Positions 44,432 through 55,700 of a DNA stretch of 58,717 nucleotides are shown one piece after another. Source of the stretch: Puniceicoccaceae bacterium (GTDB lineage: Bacteria; Verrucomicrobiota; Verrucomicrobiia; Opitutales; Coraliomargaritaceae); the NCBI GenBank assembly GCA_017857255.1, contig JAFMDL010000004.1:1-58717 (forward strand), read 5' to 3'. The number at the start of each line of letters is the position of its first letter. Positions within the stretch are counted from its first letter, which is position 1. The translations under genes and the position numbers were made by a program. Below the pieces are notes generated by a model that was not told the origin of the DNA, did not search any database, and saw nothing but the letters and a program-made list of their open reading frames with translations.

Positions 44432-47266
44432 ATGAATGACCTGCTGCGACTCGCACTAGCTGGAATGCTTGCCATGCCCCTTGCTTTAATTGGGCAAACG
44501 ACTCCTGATACTACAAAGCCTCTAATGGATGAGATTCGCGGCGCAAGTGCCGAGGATGAAGAGGAAGATCTTTATGTCTTGCCCGAATTTGTGGTCTCCA
44601 GTGATCAGGATGAAGGCTATTACTCGGCTAACAGCACTTCAGTCACACGAACCAATACTTTGGTGAAAAATTCGCCGATCTCCATGTCGATTGTGAACGA
44701 ACAGTTGCTGGACGATTTGAACATTCTCAGCGCGGAAGATCTGGCGATGGTGAGTGCTTCTATTGATGAGGACCCCAATGGATTCTCGCTTGACCGCATT
44801 CGGATCCGCGGCTTTCGCAATTCGTTTTCACGCTTTAATTTCTTTAAGCGCAACCTGCCAACGGACCCTTATAACATTGCCCGTGTGGATATTATTAAAG
44901 GTGCCAATAGTCTGATTTTCGGCCAAGCTTCACCAGGTGGCTCGGTTAGCAACGCGCCCATGTTGGCAAATTTTAATAAAAATACCAAGGCCCTGTCCGT
45001 CGCCGTAGGTAACAAGGACTACCTGCGCTCGACCTTCAACGCCAACCAGATCATCAACGACAATTTCGCGATTCGCGTCATGGCTGTGCACAGCGAACAA
45101 GGTTACGACCATCAATTCAAGGGCAACAAACTGGACGCGCTGACGGTGGCGACTACCATGAGGCTAACGCCCAAAACGCAATTGCGCCTGCACTTCGAAG
45201 GTGTAAGCGCGACCAACCGCGTCCCCACCCGCTCCATGCGCGACCTGACCGAATTCGACTCAGCGCAACGCGGGGATAAGTATGATGGCATACTGAGCGA
45301 AGGCTCGGCTTCTGGCAGCAACACCAGCTACCAAGTGCCCTTTTCCCCTGACTGGGTCGAATACTTGCCCGAGCAGGTCATGGATTGGATAATCGACTAC
45401 ACTACTAATCCTAATGATGGCCAAGGTCGACGCAATCCGATGACCGGTGAGTTTAATCCGGTAACTAGCCGCCAGGATCTGATTGATCACTATGCCTTGA
45501 TCAACAGCGCGAACTACGGATCCGTGAGTGGACCGGATCGATTCAACGATCGTGACGGTCTTTTTACCATGGCTGACTTCACCCATGAAATTAACGAGAA
45601 TCTGCAACTGAACCTGTCGATGAACGTCGAGCAATTGGACGCAAACAGTTTGGGGCGTGAGTCATATGGGTCGATACGCGTGAGAGATACTGTTACTGAA
45701 GATAATTATAATTCTCAACCTAACGGTACACAATATATCAGAACCTTTTGGACTAAGAACGACATCAGCACCGATCGCATTGGTTCTCGTAGCGCTTTGG
45801 TATTCAAAAACGACTGGTTCAATGCCAAGAACCGCATTATCCTAGGCTGGGACTTCAATACGCAGACCAAGAATGAACGATTTGAGGACCAAGTGCCCGT
45901 CGGTGCCGCGACCAATCCAGCACTGAACGATATAGCTGGCGCCTTTTTACCTGAGCCCGACTCGTGGGTTAACAAAATAACCGATGCCCATAGGGCCTAT
46001 GAATATATTGCGCTATCGCAACCCTTCACCGCTGATCGCTCCATCCTGCAGTTTAATGAAATCATTGAGTCAGACATAGTAGGCGCGGGAAACGCTGGAA
46101 ACCCGGCTGAATGGGCTTTAAGCAAGACGACTTTCTCCAAGGTCAACAGTAACAGCCTGTGGTTTGCCGATCAAAGCGAGTTCTTCAATGGACGCTTGCA
46201 CACATTGATGGGGCTTCGTTACGACTACATCAAAATTGAGTCCTCTTTACGCAAAGTCTCCTATTTCGGTTATGACTCAGGCATTGACGATGGGCGTAAC
46301 AACAAAACATCGGTTACTTATGACAAGTTGAACCCCACTATTGGAGGACTATTCTGGGTAAACGACAAGATCGGTATTTTTGCCAACTACGCACAATCGA
46401 TCGAAACGCCCTCCGGCACCCAACGTACGCCTCTCTCAGAGATGGCGCCGCCAGAACTGGGTGAAGGTGTTGAATTTGGAGTGCGCTTCGACTTGTTCAA
46501 TGGCAAGCTCGATGGTCAACTTGCTTATTACTCCATCACCAAGATAAATGACAACGCGTTCGCCTATTCTGACCCAATGCTCAATCTCATTTACCCATAT
46601 GAGATTTATGGTAGCCAGTTTCCAGAGAATTACGATCTCACCAAGGAAAACGGGGATCCAAAAGGACCTGATGACAATAAACCTCTCCTCTTTCCGAGTT
46701 TAGCTGGGCGACGCGGAGTTGGCGACGAGACTCGTTCCGAAGGTATAGAATTGGACTTTACCTATAATCCACTCCCCGGGTTGAGTATTATTGGCTCCTA
46801 CAATTTCACTATAGCCAATGAAATTCTAGATCTGCATCCCTTGATTCCGAACCCTGAGGACTTCGAACTCTTTGGCCGCCCCGATCACCGCGCGGCCCTT
46901 ACTGCGCGTTATAAGTTCAGTAGCGGTGCGCTCAAGGGGCTTACGATTGGCGCATCCCAGCGCTATCGCTCTGCTACGATCCAGACCCGCTTCGATCTAT
47001 ACTACGATGCAAATAATAATCCAGTCGGACAACCTGAAGATGCTGTCCGCACTGAGCGCCATTATTTAGACTTTGGTGACGAACACACCACCAGCGCGTT
47101 TGCTACCTGGGAGAAAAAACTCGGCAAGAAGCGCAATTCTCCTAAATTGATAATGGGATTTCGGGTAAAAAACCTGCTCGACAACACGAATTTTTCAGGT
47201 CGCGAAAATTACGGATACTACCGCGAATCACGTTCCTACAACCTCTCTGCTAAGATTCTATTTTAG
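44432..47266 (+). CDS. TonB-dependent outer-membrane receptor
   Basis: The 944-residue protein imports a bulky ligand through the outer membrane using TonB energy. A signal peptide ends near ALIGQ; a TonB-box-like stretch LYVLPEFVVSS lies around residues 48-58; the plug domain follows (NTLVKNSPISMSIVNEQLL to IIKGANSLIFGQASPGGSVS, taken as two separate motifs); a 22-strand barrel ends in SYNLSAKILF with the usual terminal phenylalanine. There is no carboxypeptidase-like N-terminal domain and no SusD partner, as is common outside Bacteroidota. Bases 44990-45340 are visibly richer in G and C, with more C-ending codons, than either end. The gene is followed by the symporter after 58 bases. Confidence 0.93.
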   Translation: MNDLLRLALAGMLAMPLALIGQTTPDTTKPLMDEIRGASAEDEEEDLYVLPEFVVSSDQDEGYYSANSTSVTRTNTLVKNSPISMSIVNEQLLDDLNILSAEDLAMVSASIDEDPNGFSLDRIRIRGFRNSFSRFNFFKRNLPTDPYNIARVDIIKGANSLIFGQASPGGSVSNAPMLANFNKNTKALSVAVGNKDYLRSTFNANQIINDNFAIRVMAVHSEQGYDHQFKGNKLDALTVATTMRLTPKTQLRLHFEGVSATNRVPTRSMRDLTEFDSAQRGDKYDGILSEGSASGSNTSYQVPFSPDWVEYLPEQVMDWIIDYTTNPNDGQGRRNPMTGEFNPVTSRQDLIDHYALINSANYGSVSGPDRFNDRDGLFTMADFTHEINENLQLNLSMNVEQLDANSLGRESYGSIRVRDTVTEDNYNSQPNGTQYIRTFWTKNDISTDRIGSRSALVFKNDWFNAKNRIILGWDFNTQTKNERFEDQVPVGAATNPALNDIAGAFLPEPDSWVNKITDAHRAYEYIALSQPFTADRSILQFNEIIESDIVGAGNAGNPAEWALSKTTFSKVNSNSLWFADQSEFFNGRLHTLMGLRYDYIKIESSLRKVSYFGYDSGIDDGRNNKTSVTYDKLNPTIGGLFWVNDKIGIFANYAQSIETPSGTQRTPLSEMAPPELGEGVEFGVRFDLFNGKLDGQLAYYSITKINDNAFAYSDPMLNLIYPYEIYGSQFPENYDLTKENGDPKGPDDNKPLLFPSLAGRRGVGDETRSEGIELDFTYNPLPGLSIIGSYNFTIANEILDLHPLIPNPEDFELFGRPDHRAALTARYKFSSGALKGLTIGASQRYRSATIQTRFDLYYDANNNPVGQPEDAVRTERHYLDFGDEHTTSAFATWEKKLGKKRNSPKLIMGFRVKNLLDNTNFSGRENYGYYRESRSYNLSAKILF

Positions 47267-47324
47267 ACTGGTTTGCCTAGCGATGCCACCTCCCCAATAA
47301 AAAAAATAAACCCCACATCCAATC

Positions 47325-48764
47325 GTGCAGACACCAAAAAATAGCGGGACGCTCTCTCGGACTGAAAAAATAGGCTACGGTCTAGGCGATACAGCGTCTA
47401 ATTTATACTTTCAGTTCTTTAACATCTTCCTGTTTTATTATTACACGGATGTGTTTGGTTTGAGTGCCGGAGCGGTCGGCACCATGTATCTATTGGCGAA
47501 CTTCTGGGATGCCGTGAACGACCCAATTATGGGCGCGATCGCCGATAGGGTGGAGACCAAGAAAGGTAAATACCGTCCATTCTTGCTCTGGTTCGCGATT
47601 CCTTATGGCGCCTTCGGCTATGCGATATTTGCCAATCCAGATTTGGCGGAATTGGGAAAACTAATTTATGCCTATCTAACCTTCATTGGTTTTAAGATGA
47701 TTTATACGGCGATTAACGTCCCATACTCAGCAATGATGGGCGTTATAACTCCGAATGCCATGGAGCGGATGGCGTTGTCCACTTATCGTTTTGTCGGAGC
47801 ATTCAGCGGCGGCTTTGTTGTTTCCTTGTTGGTGCGTCCGCTGGTCAAGATGTTTGGCGGAGACAATGAGGCGCTAGGCTTTCAATGGACGATGGCGCTG
47901 TTTGGGGTCGTTTCAGTATTAATGCTCTTTATCACATATGCGACGACCAAAGAACGCGTGAAGCCGCAGCCAAAGAAGCACGTCAAGCTAAGTGATGACA
48001 TCCGTTTTTTGATGCGTAACAGGCCATGGGTGATCATGGTAATCGCAGCGGTATGCACGCTATCGAATGTTGCCGTACGTGGTGCAGTGGGCGTTCACTT
48101 TTTTAAATATTATGTCGATGATGGCTTTCTTCCATTGTTTACCCTTGGTAACCCGGATTCGTGGTTCTTTCTAGAGTTTGACCGCTTTACCGTTTTCTTA
48201 TCTTCAGGGACGCTAATGTTTATCGCAGGAGTGACCCTCACAGGTCTGGTAGCTCGAGCAATGGGCAAACGCAATGCCTTGACATTATTCACTCTGCTAA
48301 ATGCAGCGACAGTCATTGGCTTCTTTTTCATCCCAGCGCACGCCTATTGGACGATGTTTGCAGTCAACCTATTGGGCAGTTTGTTGGCAGGTCCTACACC
48401 CGCATTGGTCTGGGCTCTCTATACTGATGTGGCCGATTATGGAGAATGGAAATTCGGACGGCGGGCGACTGGATTGGTGATGTCTGCTGCAATGTTTGCA
48501 CAGAAATTAGGGCTGACCATTGGTGGTGCTGCCTCAGGTTGGATGCTTGCAGGCTTTGGTTACCAACCGAATGAGGAACAATCACCCGGCACTTTGATGG
48601 GCATTTGTGTGATGTTTAGTATTATCCCCGGGGCACTCGCATTGCTTAACGGTATTGTCTTATGCTTCCTAAGCTTAGACGAGAAGACCATTAAGCAGAT
48701 GCACGCAGAGCTGGCAGAGGCGAGGGCACTAGCAGAGGAATCTGGAGAAGAGGAAACTTCATAG
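47325..48764 (+). CDS. GPH-family (MFS) glycoside:cation symporter
   Basis: The 479-residue protein has twelve predicted membrane helices and the GPH signatures KIGYGLGDTASNLYFQF at the start and WDAVNDPIMGAIADR after helix 2. GPH proteins such as MelB and XynB-type carriers import glycosides, pentosides or hexuronides with H+ or Na+. In this setting it would bring oligosaccharides made in the periplasm to the cytoplasmic phosphorylase. The start is a GTG without a visible ribosome-binding site. The C-terminal tail is acidic. It is probably cotranscribed with the receptor and the GH16 gene that follows. Confidence 0.92.
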   Translation: MQTPKNSGTLSRTEKIGYGLGDTASNLYFQFFNIFLFYYYTDVFGLSAGAVGTMYLLANFWDAVNDPIMGAIADRVETKKGKYRPFLLWFAIPYGAFGYAIFANPDLAELGKLIYAYLTFIGFKMIYTAINVPYSAMMGVITPNAMERMALSTYRFVGAFSGGFVVSLLVRPLVKMFGGDNEALGFQWTMALFGVVSVLMLFITYATTKERVKPQPKKHVKLSDDIRFLMRNRPWVIMVIAAVCTLSNVAVRGAVGVHFFKYYVDDGFLPLFTLGNPDSWFFLEFDRFTVFLSSGTLMFIAGVTLTGLVARAMGKRNALTLFTLLNAATVIGFFFIPAHAYWTMFAVNLLGSLLAGPTPALVWALYTDVADYGEWKFGRRATGLVMSAAMFAQKLGLTIGGAASGWMLAGFGYQPNEEQSPGTLMGICVMFSIIPGALALLNGIVLCFLSLDEKTIKQMHAELAEARALAEESGEEETS

Positions 48765-48866
48765 ATATAGCCCTAGGACACGTGAATGACTTCTAGAACC
48801 AGCAGACGCTGGCAGTTAAAGATTCATCATCTAATATCTACAGATACATTATTTTTTAGAGGAATT

Positions 48867-50018
48867 ATGTTTGAAAAACTATCAATTTTCGTTTCAGGGG
48901 TCATTTTACTTATGGGGTCACCAGCTATGTCTATGCAAGTAACTGTTAATAAGTCTGAATTCAAAGATTCAGTTTTTGATGTCGAAATACCCATTGCCGG
49001 GCGCTATCGCGTCGAGGTTTCAGCGAAGGGCGAAGCGATTTTATTCATTGAAGATTACATCCATAATCTGGACGGCCGCACCTATGACATTACTGCGGCG
49101 ATGCCGGTCAATTCGGCCGACCAATTCGTCGTTGTTCAAAAAGATGGTTCTCCCCTGGACACAGGCGTGCATAATATGAGGGTCAATTTCATCGAGGGTG
49201 CCGCCACGATCGATTGGGTCAGGTTCACCTTATTGAAGGAGCATGAGCTGACTCCATATACCCTGAAACAGAACCTTGAAGGCGACGAATGGGCGCTCGT
49301 TTGGTCGGATGAGTTTGAAGAAGATGGCGCGCCCGACCCTAAGGTTTGGGCATACGATTTCGGCGATTGGGGCTGGGGTAATCGCGAGCCCCACTACTAT
49401 ACCGAAAATCGTCTCGAAAATGCCCGCTGTGAAAATGGTCGGCTCATCATTGAAGCGCGCAAGGATCGCGAAGATGGTGGCTGGACCTCGGCTCGGCTAA
49501 CCACTCGTGGACGGATGAGTTTACTTTATGGAAAAATAGAGTTCAGTGCCAAGATCTCTAGACGCGATGGGTGCTGGGCTGCGATATGGTTGCTGGGCGA
49601 TGCTTACCGTGATGAAGTCTCTTGGCCCTATTGCGGAGAGTTGGACATTTTGGAAAATTACGGGCGGGAAATCGATGATGAAACTGGCGATGGCCCCACG
49701 CACTTTTCCTGCCATACGCGCGCATATTACTTTAAACAGGGAAACCACATTCACAGTAAAAAATACGTCAAGCAATTGGCGAGCAAGTTCCATACCTATG
49801 CTCTGGAATGGACCCCAGAATCGCTACAGATCTTTTTGAATGGCGAGCATGTCTTCACGTATGACAAAAATGCGAATGCCTTGGAATATCCGTTTAACGA
49901 CCCGCAGAATTTAATAATGAATCTGGCTATGGGTGGCGGACGAGCCAGAAAGATTGATCCATCACTGACTGCAGAGCGCTTGGAGGTTGAGTATATCCGT
50001 GTATATGGCCGGCAGTAG
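48867..50018 (+). CDS. Secreted GH16 family glycoside hydrolase with N-terminal CBM-like domain
   Basis: The 383-residue protein has a signal peptide (cleavage near SPAMS), a beta-sandwich of about 100 residues (25-123) like carbohydrate-binding modules attached to marine glycan enzymes, and a GH16 domain (about 140-382). The catalytic motif is ELDILE: nucleophile Glu258, Asp260 and acid/base Glu263. GH16 enzymes cut beta-1,3 or beta-1,4 links in laminarin, lichenan, agar, carrageenan or porphyran; the laminarinase-like layout is most likely but the substrate is not proven. The ATG at 48867 has an AGAGGA ribosome-binding site; an in-frame ATG at 48786 would put 27 residues before the signal peptide. 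Confidence 0.88.
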   Translation: MFEKLSIFVSGVILLMGSPAMSMQVTVNKSEFKDSVFDVEIPIAGRYRVEVSAKGEAILFIEDYIHNLDGRTYDITAAMPVNSADQFVVVQKDGSPLDTGVHNMRVNFIEGAATIDWVRFTLLKEHELTPYTLKQNLEGDEWALVWSDEFEEDGAPDPKVWAYDFGDWGWGNREPHYYTENRLENARCENGRLIIEARKDREDGGWTSARLTTRGRMSLLYGKIEFSAKISRRDGCWAAIWLLGDAYRDEVSWPYCGELDILENYGREIDDETGDGPTHFSCHTRAYYFKQGNHIHSKKYVKQLASKFHTYALEWTPESLQIFLNGEHVFTYDKNANALEYPFNDPQNLIMNLAMGGGRARKIDPSLTAERLEVEYIRVYGRQ

Positions 50019-50145
50019 GCATCGATTTAGATAACATGCTAACTGCACTGTCTATTCGCTGAACTTGATTAGAGGACCAGCCTAGTCCTAGGAACTAGTG
50101 AATTAGCAGTTGGCTTACTCGCTCACTCTAATCTATCTGTAGAGT

Positions 50146-51609
50146 ATGCTAATGAAGACTAGACTCAGCTCCTCCAATTTCTGCCTAACCAGCATTTCCG
50201 TGATAGCCACTTTGCTTTGTGTCTTCTCTTTCTCGAGTATAGCTGCGCAAGCACCAAACATCGTATTGATTTATACAGATGACCTCGGCTACGGCGATTT
50301 GGGATGTTATGGTCATCCGACGATCGCCACCCCTCATCTTGATCGTATGGCAGCCGAAGGGCAGCGCTGGACGGACTTCTATGCGCCTGCTCCAGTTTGT
50401 TCAGCCAGTCGTGCGGGTCTGCTTACGGGGCGCTATCCTACCAAGACTGGAACTGCCTCTGCCGTCTTTTTCGAGTGGTCGGCCGAAGGCCTGGATCCAG
50501 CAGAGGTCACCATTGCCGAAACACTCAAGCAAGCTGGCTATGTGACTGCTTGTGTAGGCAAATGGCATCTCGGCCATCAGTCGCAGTACCTGCCCACTAA
50601 TCAGGGCTTCGACTCCTATTTCGGCATTCCGTATTCAAACGATATGCGCCTTGATCCGAGGATGCCGTTCGCTGAAGATGTGTTGCTTCGCGAAGGGATG
50701 ACTCTCGAGCGTGCGCGGGCGCGGGGGAACAAGATCAATAACTGGGTGCCGTTGATGGAAGGCGATCAAGTGATCGAGTATCCGTGCGATCAAACAACTC
50801 TGACTCGCCGTAGTACTAAGCGCTGTATTGAGTTTATTCAGAACAACAAAGAGCGGCCATTTTTCCTCTACTATGCGTCTAGCTTTCCGCACATACCACT
50901 CCATGCGTCTGCTGAATTCCGCGACAAAAGTCGGCGCGGACTCTACGGCGATGTCGTCGAAGAATTAGATGCATCTGTGGGAGCTATTCTCGATACCCTG
51001 AGGGAGTCTGGTCTGGCGGAAAATACCCTAGTGGTGTTTACCTCTGATAATGGACCTTGGCTCAAAATGGATGAACGTGGCGGCAGCGCTGGACTATTGC
51101 GTAGCGGCAAGGGTACTACTTGGGAGGGCGGTATGCGCGAACCGACCCTATTCTGGTGGCCTGGCACGATTGAGGCTGACTCTGTTTGCCGAGACATCGG
51201 TTCAGCGCTTGATTTCTACGCCACCTTTTCCGCACTCGGGCAAGGGACTACAAAAGCCGAGGATAGTTTGAATTTAATGCCTGCTCTTAAGGGCGGAAAT
51301 AGTCCCCGCAGTGAATTCTTTTTTTATCGAGAAGAGGAGCTTTATGCAGTGCGTTCTGGTCCTTGGAAACTCCACTTAATTACTGAAGGTGCGTGGGGAG
51401 ATGGGGAGCCAAGAATCAAGTATGATAATCCTTTGCTGTTCCATCTCGGCCATGATCCCAGCGAAAAATATGACATCGCAGATAAACACACTGATGTGAT
51501 TGAAGCGCTTATGGCTTTAGTTGAGCAACAGGAAAAAGCAGTCAAAACTGGCCGCAACCGCCATGTCAAAAAGCTTGAATACCAAGAGCGACCAGACTGG
51601 GCGAGATAG
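50146..51609 (+). CDS. Secreted sulfatase (type I, formylglycine-dependent)
   Basis: The 487-residue protein has a signal peptide (cleavage near SIAAQA) and the alkaline-phosphatase-like sulfatase fold. The calcium-binding pair is in YTDDLGYGD (Asp45, Asp46). The active-site motif is C-S-A-S-R from Cys85, the less common form with alanine instead of proline at the third position; the cysteine would be oxidised to formylglycine. VGKWHLGHQSQYLPTNQGFD and FTSDNGPW are further family motifs. It removes sulfate esters from a glycan. The needed maturase (FGE or anSME) is not in the window. It is on the same strand as the GH16 gene before it (127-base gap). Confidence 0.92.
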   Translation: MLMKTRLSSSNFCLTSISVIATLLCVFSFSSIAAQAPNIVLIYTDDLGYGDLGCYGHPTIATPHLDRMAAEGQRWTDFYAPAPVCSASRAGLLTGRYPTKTGTASAVFFEWSAEGLDPAEVTIAETLKQAGYVTACVGKWHLGHQSQYLPTNQGFDSYFGIPYSNDMRLDPRMPFAEDVLLREGMTLERARARGNKINNWVPLMEGDQVIEYPCDQTTLTRRSTKRCIEFIQNNKERPFFLYYASSFPHIPLHASAEFRDKSRRGLYGDVVEELDASVGAILDTLRESGLAENTLVVFTSDNGPWLKMDERGGSAGLLRSGKGTTWEGGMREPTLFWWPGTIEADSVCRDIGSALDFYATFSALGQGTTKAEDSLNLMPALKGGNSPRSEFFFYREEELYAVRSGPWKLHLITEGAWGDGEPRIKYDNPLLFHLGHDPSEKYDIADKHTDVIEALMALVEQQEKAVKTGRNRHVKKLEYQERPDWAR

Positions 51610-51675
51610 TTACGTTCTGGAATTTGATGATTAACGGGCCTAATTTCGGATCGGGAGAGTGGAAGCTGGTGCGAT

Positions 51676-52569
51676 TTATTTCCTCTCAAAAACACGTACA
51701 TAATCAACTATCATCTGCTGCGGATAGCTAGTCATATCGATGCCCTCAATCCCGCCCCAACTGCCACCTACGGCAATGTTAAGGATCAGGTAGTAGAGGT
51801 CGTCTTCAGTGAAGGGCCAGTCGTCGTCAGTACGCTTGCCCTTCGGCACTACATGGTAACAGATGTCGTCAATAAAGAACCGGATCTCACTCGCGCTCCA
51901 TTCAACCGCGTAGGTGTGAAATTCAGCCCAGACATCTGGCAGAATCACACTGTCCTTAACGTTGATATGATTCATGAAATTTGAGTCCTTGGTGTGAACG
52001 GCCGAATGTACGTGGTTTGGATCGTAACCGACGTGTTCCATAATATCGATCTCTCCGCATATAGGCCACAGATTCTTTGTCTGATCACCAAGCAACCAAA
52101 TCGCAGGCCAAGAACCGCGACCCTTGGTAAAGCGTGCACGGGCTTCCACCCGCGCATGAGCAAATTCTTTCTTACCTCGAGTGACTAGTCGCGCCGAAGT
52201 GAACTCTCTGTCGCCAAGTATCGATACATCCGCATTAGAGCCTTTTAACTCAGTTATTACCTCCTTAGAGCGTGCTGCGCTGACTTCATCTAAGCGTGCT
52301 GCAATGACTAGGCAGCCATTTTCTACACGGACATTTTCAGGCTGATCGGTATAGTTTTGTAATTCTTCATTAAATCCAAGGTAGCCATAATCATAGTCCC
52401 AAATTTCGGAATTAGGCTTTCCAGTGTAGTCGAACTCATCTGACCACGAGAACTCCCATCGCTCTGGGTTAAGGGAAGCATTTGGCGCAGCGTATGCCGT
52501 GTTAAAGGCAGAAAGTACAACTAACAGTAATATGCTCGCAGTATTAGAAGGGAATGAAGGAACAGTCAT
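51676..52569 (-). CDS. Secreted GH16 family glycoside hydrolase, laminarinase-like
   Basis: The 297-residue protein has a signal peptide (cleavage near NTAYA) followed directly by a GH16 domain without an accessory module. FSWSDEFDYTG opens the domain, and the catalytic motif GEIDIMEHVG (Glu173, Asp175, Glu178) has the exact laminarinase form with the beta-bulge methionine. ILNIAVGGSWGG near the end is also typical of beta-1,3-glucanases of GH16 subfamily 3. It is convergent with the first sulfatase and has a promoter-like pair of its own just upstream. Compared with the other GH16 protein here it is single-domain and clearly different in sequence, so the two probably do different jobs. Confidence 0.92.
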   Translation of the reverse strand: MTVPSFPSNTASILLLVVLSAFNTAYAAPNASLNPERWEFSWSDEFDYTGKPNSEIWDYDYGYLGFNEELQNYTDQPENVRVENGCLVIAARLDEVSAARSKEVITELKGSNADVSILGDREFTSARLVTRGKKEFAHARVEARARFTKGRGSWPAIWLLGDQTKNLWPICGEIDIMEHVGYDPNHVHSAVHTKDSNFMNHINVKDSVILPDVWAEFHTYAVEWSASEIRFFIDDICYHVVPKGKRTDDDWPFTEDDLYYLILNIAVGGSWGGIEGIDMTSYPQQMIVDYVRVFERK

Positions 52570-52599
52570 GTGACAGGTAAATTTGTAATGGTATATACT

Positions 52600-52640
52600 A
52601 TACTAGTTAAAGAGTCATTGTGTATCAAGCGCCTCAATGC
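52600..52640 (-). promoter_or_regulatory. Candidate promoter of the second GH16 gene
   Basis: On the minus strand TTGATA (52628-52623) and TAGTAT (52605-52600) are 17 bases apart, 31-59 bases before the start codon. GCATTGAG lies four bases before the -35 box, as it does at the candidate recQ promoter, and with the box forms the inverted repeat AGCGC/GCGCT. Confidence 0.45.
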
Positions 52641-52703
52641 GCTATTTTTAATTATATCAAACTATCTAGCTATTTTGCAGGTGGTAGAAACGTGGCGGTT
52701 CGT

Positions 52704-55700
52704 TTACTGAAAGAGTAATTGTTCAGGTATCATTACCCTCACGCAGCGAATATTCCCTGTTCGTTGAGTCACATCCTGGTAGGCATCCGCTGGCAATTGA
52801 CTGCCTTCTGATACGTGTTGGCTGCCATCCTTTCGGTCTATTTGTATTTGGATATGTGCCGTATCAGAGTCTATACTATAGATAAAAGGCGTCTGACAGT
52901 AGGTGAAAGCGAGTGACCCACTTTTGAGTTCAAAGGTTTCAACGTTACCATCTAAATTAGTGGACTTAAAGGTACGTGCTTCGTGAATGAATTCAGAAGC
53001 TAGCAACAAGCGGGGATCAATGTTTAGCGTACCCGCTTGAATACGAATGCCTAATTCGCCAAACCGTGTGATTATTTCTTCCTTAACCTGTCCAGTCATA
53101 CCAGGTTGTTGAGCACCGCTGTGAGCCGGTGTGTGTGAGTAGGGGTCGGATGGAAATGCGCCGTATTGCTGTGGTGTCTTGTTAAAGCCTAAACCTTTGC
53201 GGATCTTGTAGTATCGAACACCCAGTGCGTTGAGTAGCTCATTGTCTGGCGATGTTTTCTCAGCCTCTCTGAAGAAGCATTCTTGTACCGCTAGCAACAG
53301 CTTAGAAACCTGGTGCCAATAGATGCAACCAAGGCCCTCGAAGGAGAACATACCACCGCTGCGCCCAGTGAAGGCTCGGTGGTTGAATGCATTCTCGTAG
53401 ATGCCTTGGACTAGGCCCGATTCTTGTTCTACTAAGTCTGTGAGTGTTGCTTCAGTTACAAGCTCCTGCAGTAGCAATAGAAGTGCATCCTTGTTCTCTA
53501 ATGTAGAAGCGAAGCGCACTTGGCCGTGGATGTCTTGTTTGACCAGTCGTGCATCGCTCACATTGATCATGTGTTGCATTAGTTTACTGGACTGAACCGC
53601 AGTCTCTTGGATCAGCCCCTTATTCATAAACATGGGCAACTTGCGATCTGGGTATAACAGGAAGCTGTTACGATCTTCAACATATAGCTGACTTTCAAAC
53701 ATTGTGTCGACTAGCTCTACCGCCTCAGAGCTGCTTAAGTGGCCAGCGCTTAGCCCAGACACCTGTCCCTCAAGCATTTCATTTAGTTCGCTGACTGACA
53801 TTGAGCTGCGGTCTGCGGAGTAATCAAGAAGGTTATAGCTATTCATTAGTCCGTCTGGGCGCATAGCAGCATCTAAGGTAGCTCGTAACCATCGTTCAGT
53901 ATCTTCTAATAATTGAAGCACAGTTTTTAATGGCAGGTTCCGTGTTACGAAATCGGCGGCGTAGACACGCTCTCGGTAGCATTGCCCCGAAAGGCCTAAC
54001 TTACGGACCACCTGTGCGCGCAGAACATCATCTACAGTGCTGGCGTGCGGATCTGTATCTGGATTAGCAAAAATAGGTAGCAAGGAATCGACGAAATCAG
54101 CGACTGGGGCGTTTAAGGATAATTGTTTATTGTGGTCGAGCTGACTCCACCAATCGCGACAAAATCTTACGTATCGTAATAAGTGACCCGCAGTCACCAT
54201 CGATAACCCGTTCCCAACGAGCGCATTGTTGGCATCATTCCATTCTGGTCGTTCGGTGTTCATCCAAACACCGCCTCCTGGCACGAAATTACTTAATTTC
54301 ACCAGTGCTGGAATCAATAGTTTTTCGGTTAGGCTGGCCTTCTGGATCGATGTATCTGTCCCTTTCAGCAATGCACCATCACTGCCTTCTTTTTGCGCCT
54401 GTATTCTTAGTTTTGCGCTTAAGTCCGCATCAAAAATGATAGTTGATTGGGGATTATCTAAAATAGCCTCCAGTGATTTTATTCGGTAGGGAACATTGGC
54501 AAAAACAAATGCCCTTTCGTCTAGCCATTTGTTCAATACTTCAGGCTCGTGCGCACGTTGTGTTTCGATCAGGCGTAGTAGGTAAACAATTTGATGGTCT
54601 CCCCAATAACCAATGCCAGAAAAAGGATCCTCTGCATCGATTTCCTCCCAGTCGAAACCGCTGTCGAATATACGATACGGGTTGTAGCCATCCATGGTCG
54701 ATGTGTTCAGGAACTTTGCAACCACGTGTTCGAGAAAGAGTGGGTAACTCAGGCACAAGGCTTCCCAGTTCTGAAAAATATCCCGCCAATTGCCCTGATA
54801 GGCCATGCTCGGATTGCCCTCTGCATCGTGAGTATTTATCACAAATTTGTTCCAAGGGCGACTCGGATCGCCATGTCGACGACTAAAGGTCAATGGTAAG
54901 TATTCTAGAAATAGTCGGAGTAAATCCAAGTCCTTAAGCGCCTCGATTCGACTGCGGCATTCTCTGTAATCCAACCAACCATTCAAAACGAACAGGTTAG
55001 CTTCGTGAGATTCGTAAAGGTTGTGATTTGCATTCTTAATGTGTGCCTGCAGATGTTCCCCTTTAATTTCGTAACCATTAATGAAGACTCCTCCACGCAT
55101 CGAGTTGAAGAGTACATTAGCAGTGTGGTGGATCTGCGTCATGGGATCATTGCCACATTGGAAGGCATCCGCGCTGGCAAGTAAATCCGTAAGATCTGCA
55201 TCATTACTATTAATCGCTGCTGCGACGAGTTCCGTGCCATTCTCAGTATCCAATTCTTTAATACGTTGAGAAATCTCAGCAGCGTCGAGGTCGCAGTCTA
55301 GCAAAATTAGCCATTCTTTTGACTCTCCTGGCTCCAATGTGATTTCACCTTGCAGCCAGTATGCGCCCCGTTGCCCGCAGTTTAGATCACATTGATTTGT
55401 GGTGGTAGCCTGAACCATTGTATCAGGTGCATCTGTGGCTAAGGTCACTTTTGCTTCTGGAAGGCCAGCAGACCAGACACAGTTCGCACGAAGATTTTCC
55501 ATCGGTTCGGGGCGATCTGTAATCCCCGATGCTGTGGAATACAATGCCATGCGCGAGTGGGGTTGCACCTCGCTTTGCTTGTAAGCGTCGGTTAGTACAC
55601 TACTGGTTGCTTGTAAGCGTGAATCTAAGCCAGGAGGGAGTATATTGGCAACACCATCTAAAATATTCAGTTGCACTGCCTGATTGCCGTTGTTTTCCAA

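Noticed and set aside
54473-54886. 137-codon plus-strand frame opposite the phosphorylase-like gene
   Set aside because: It is antisense to a well-defined long gene and looks like a codon shadow.
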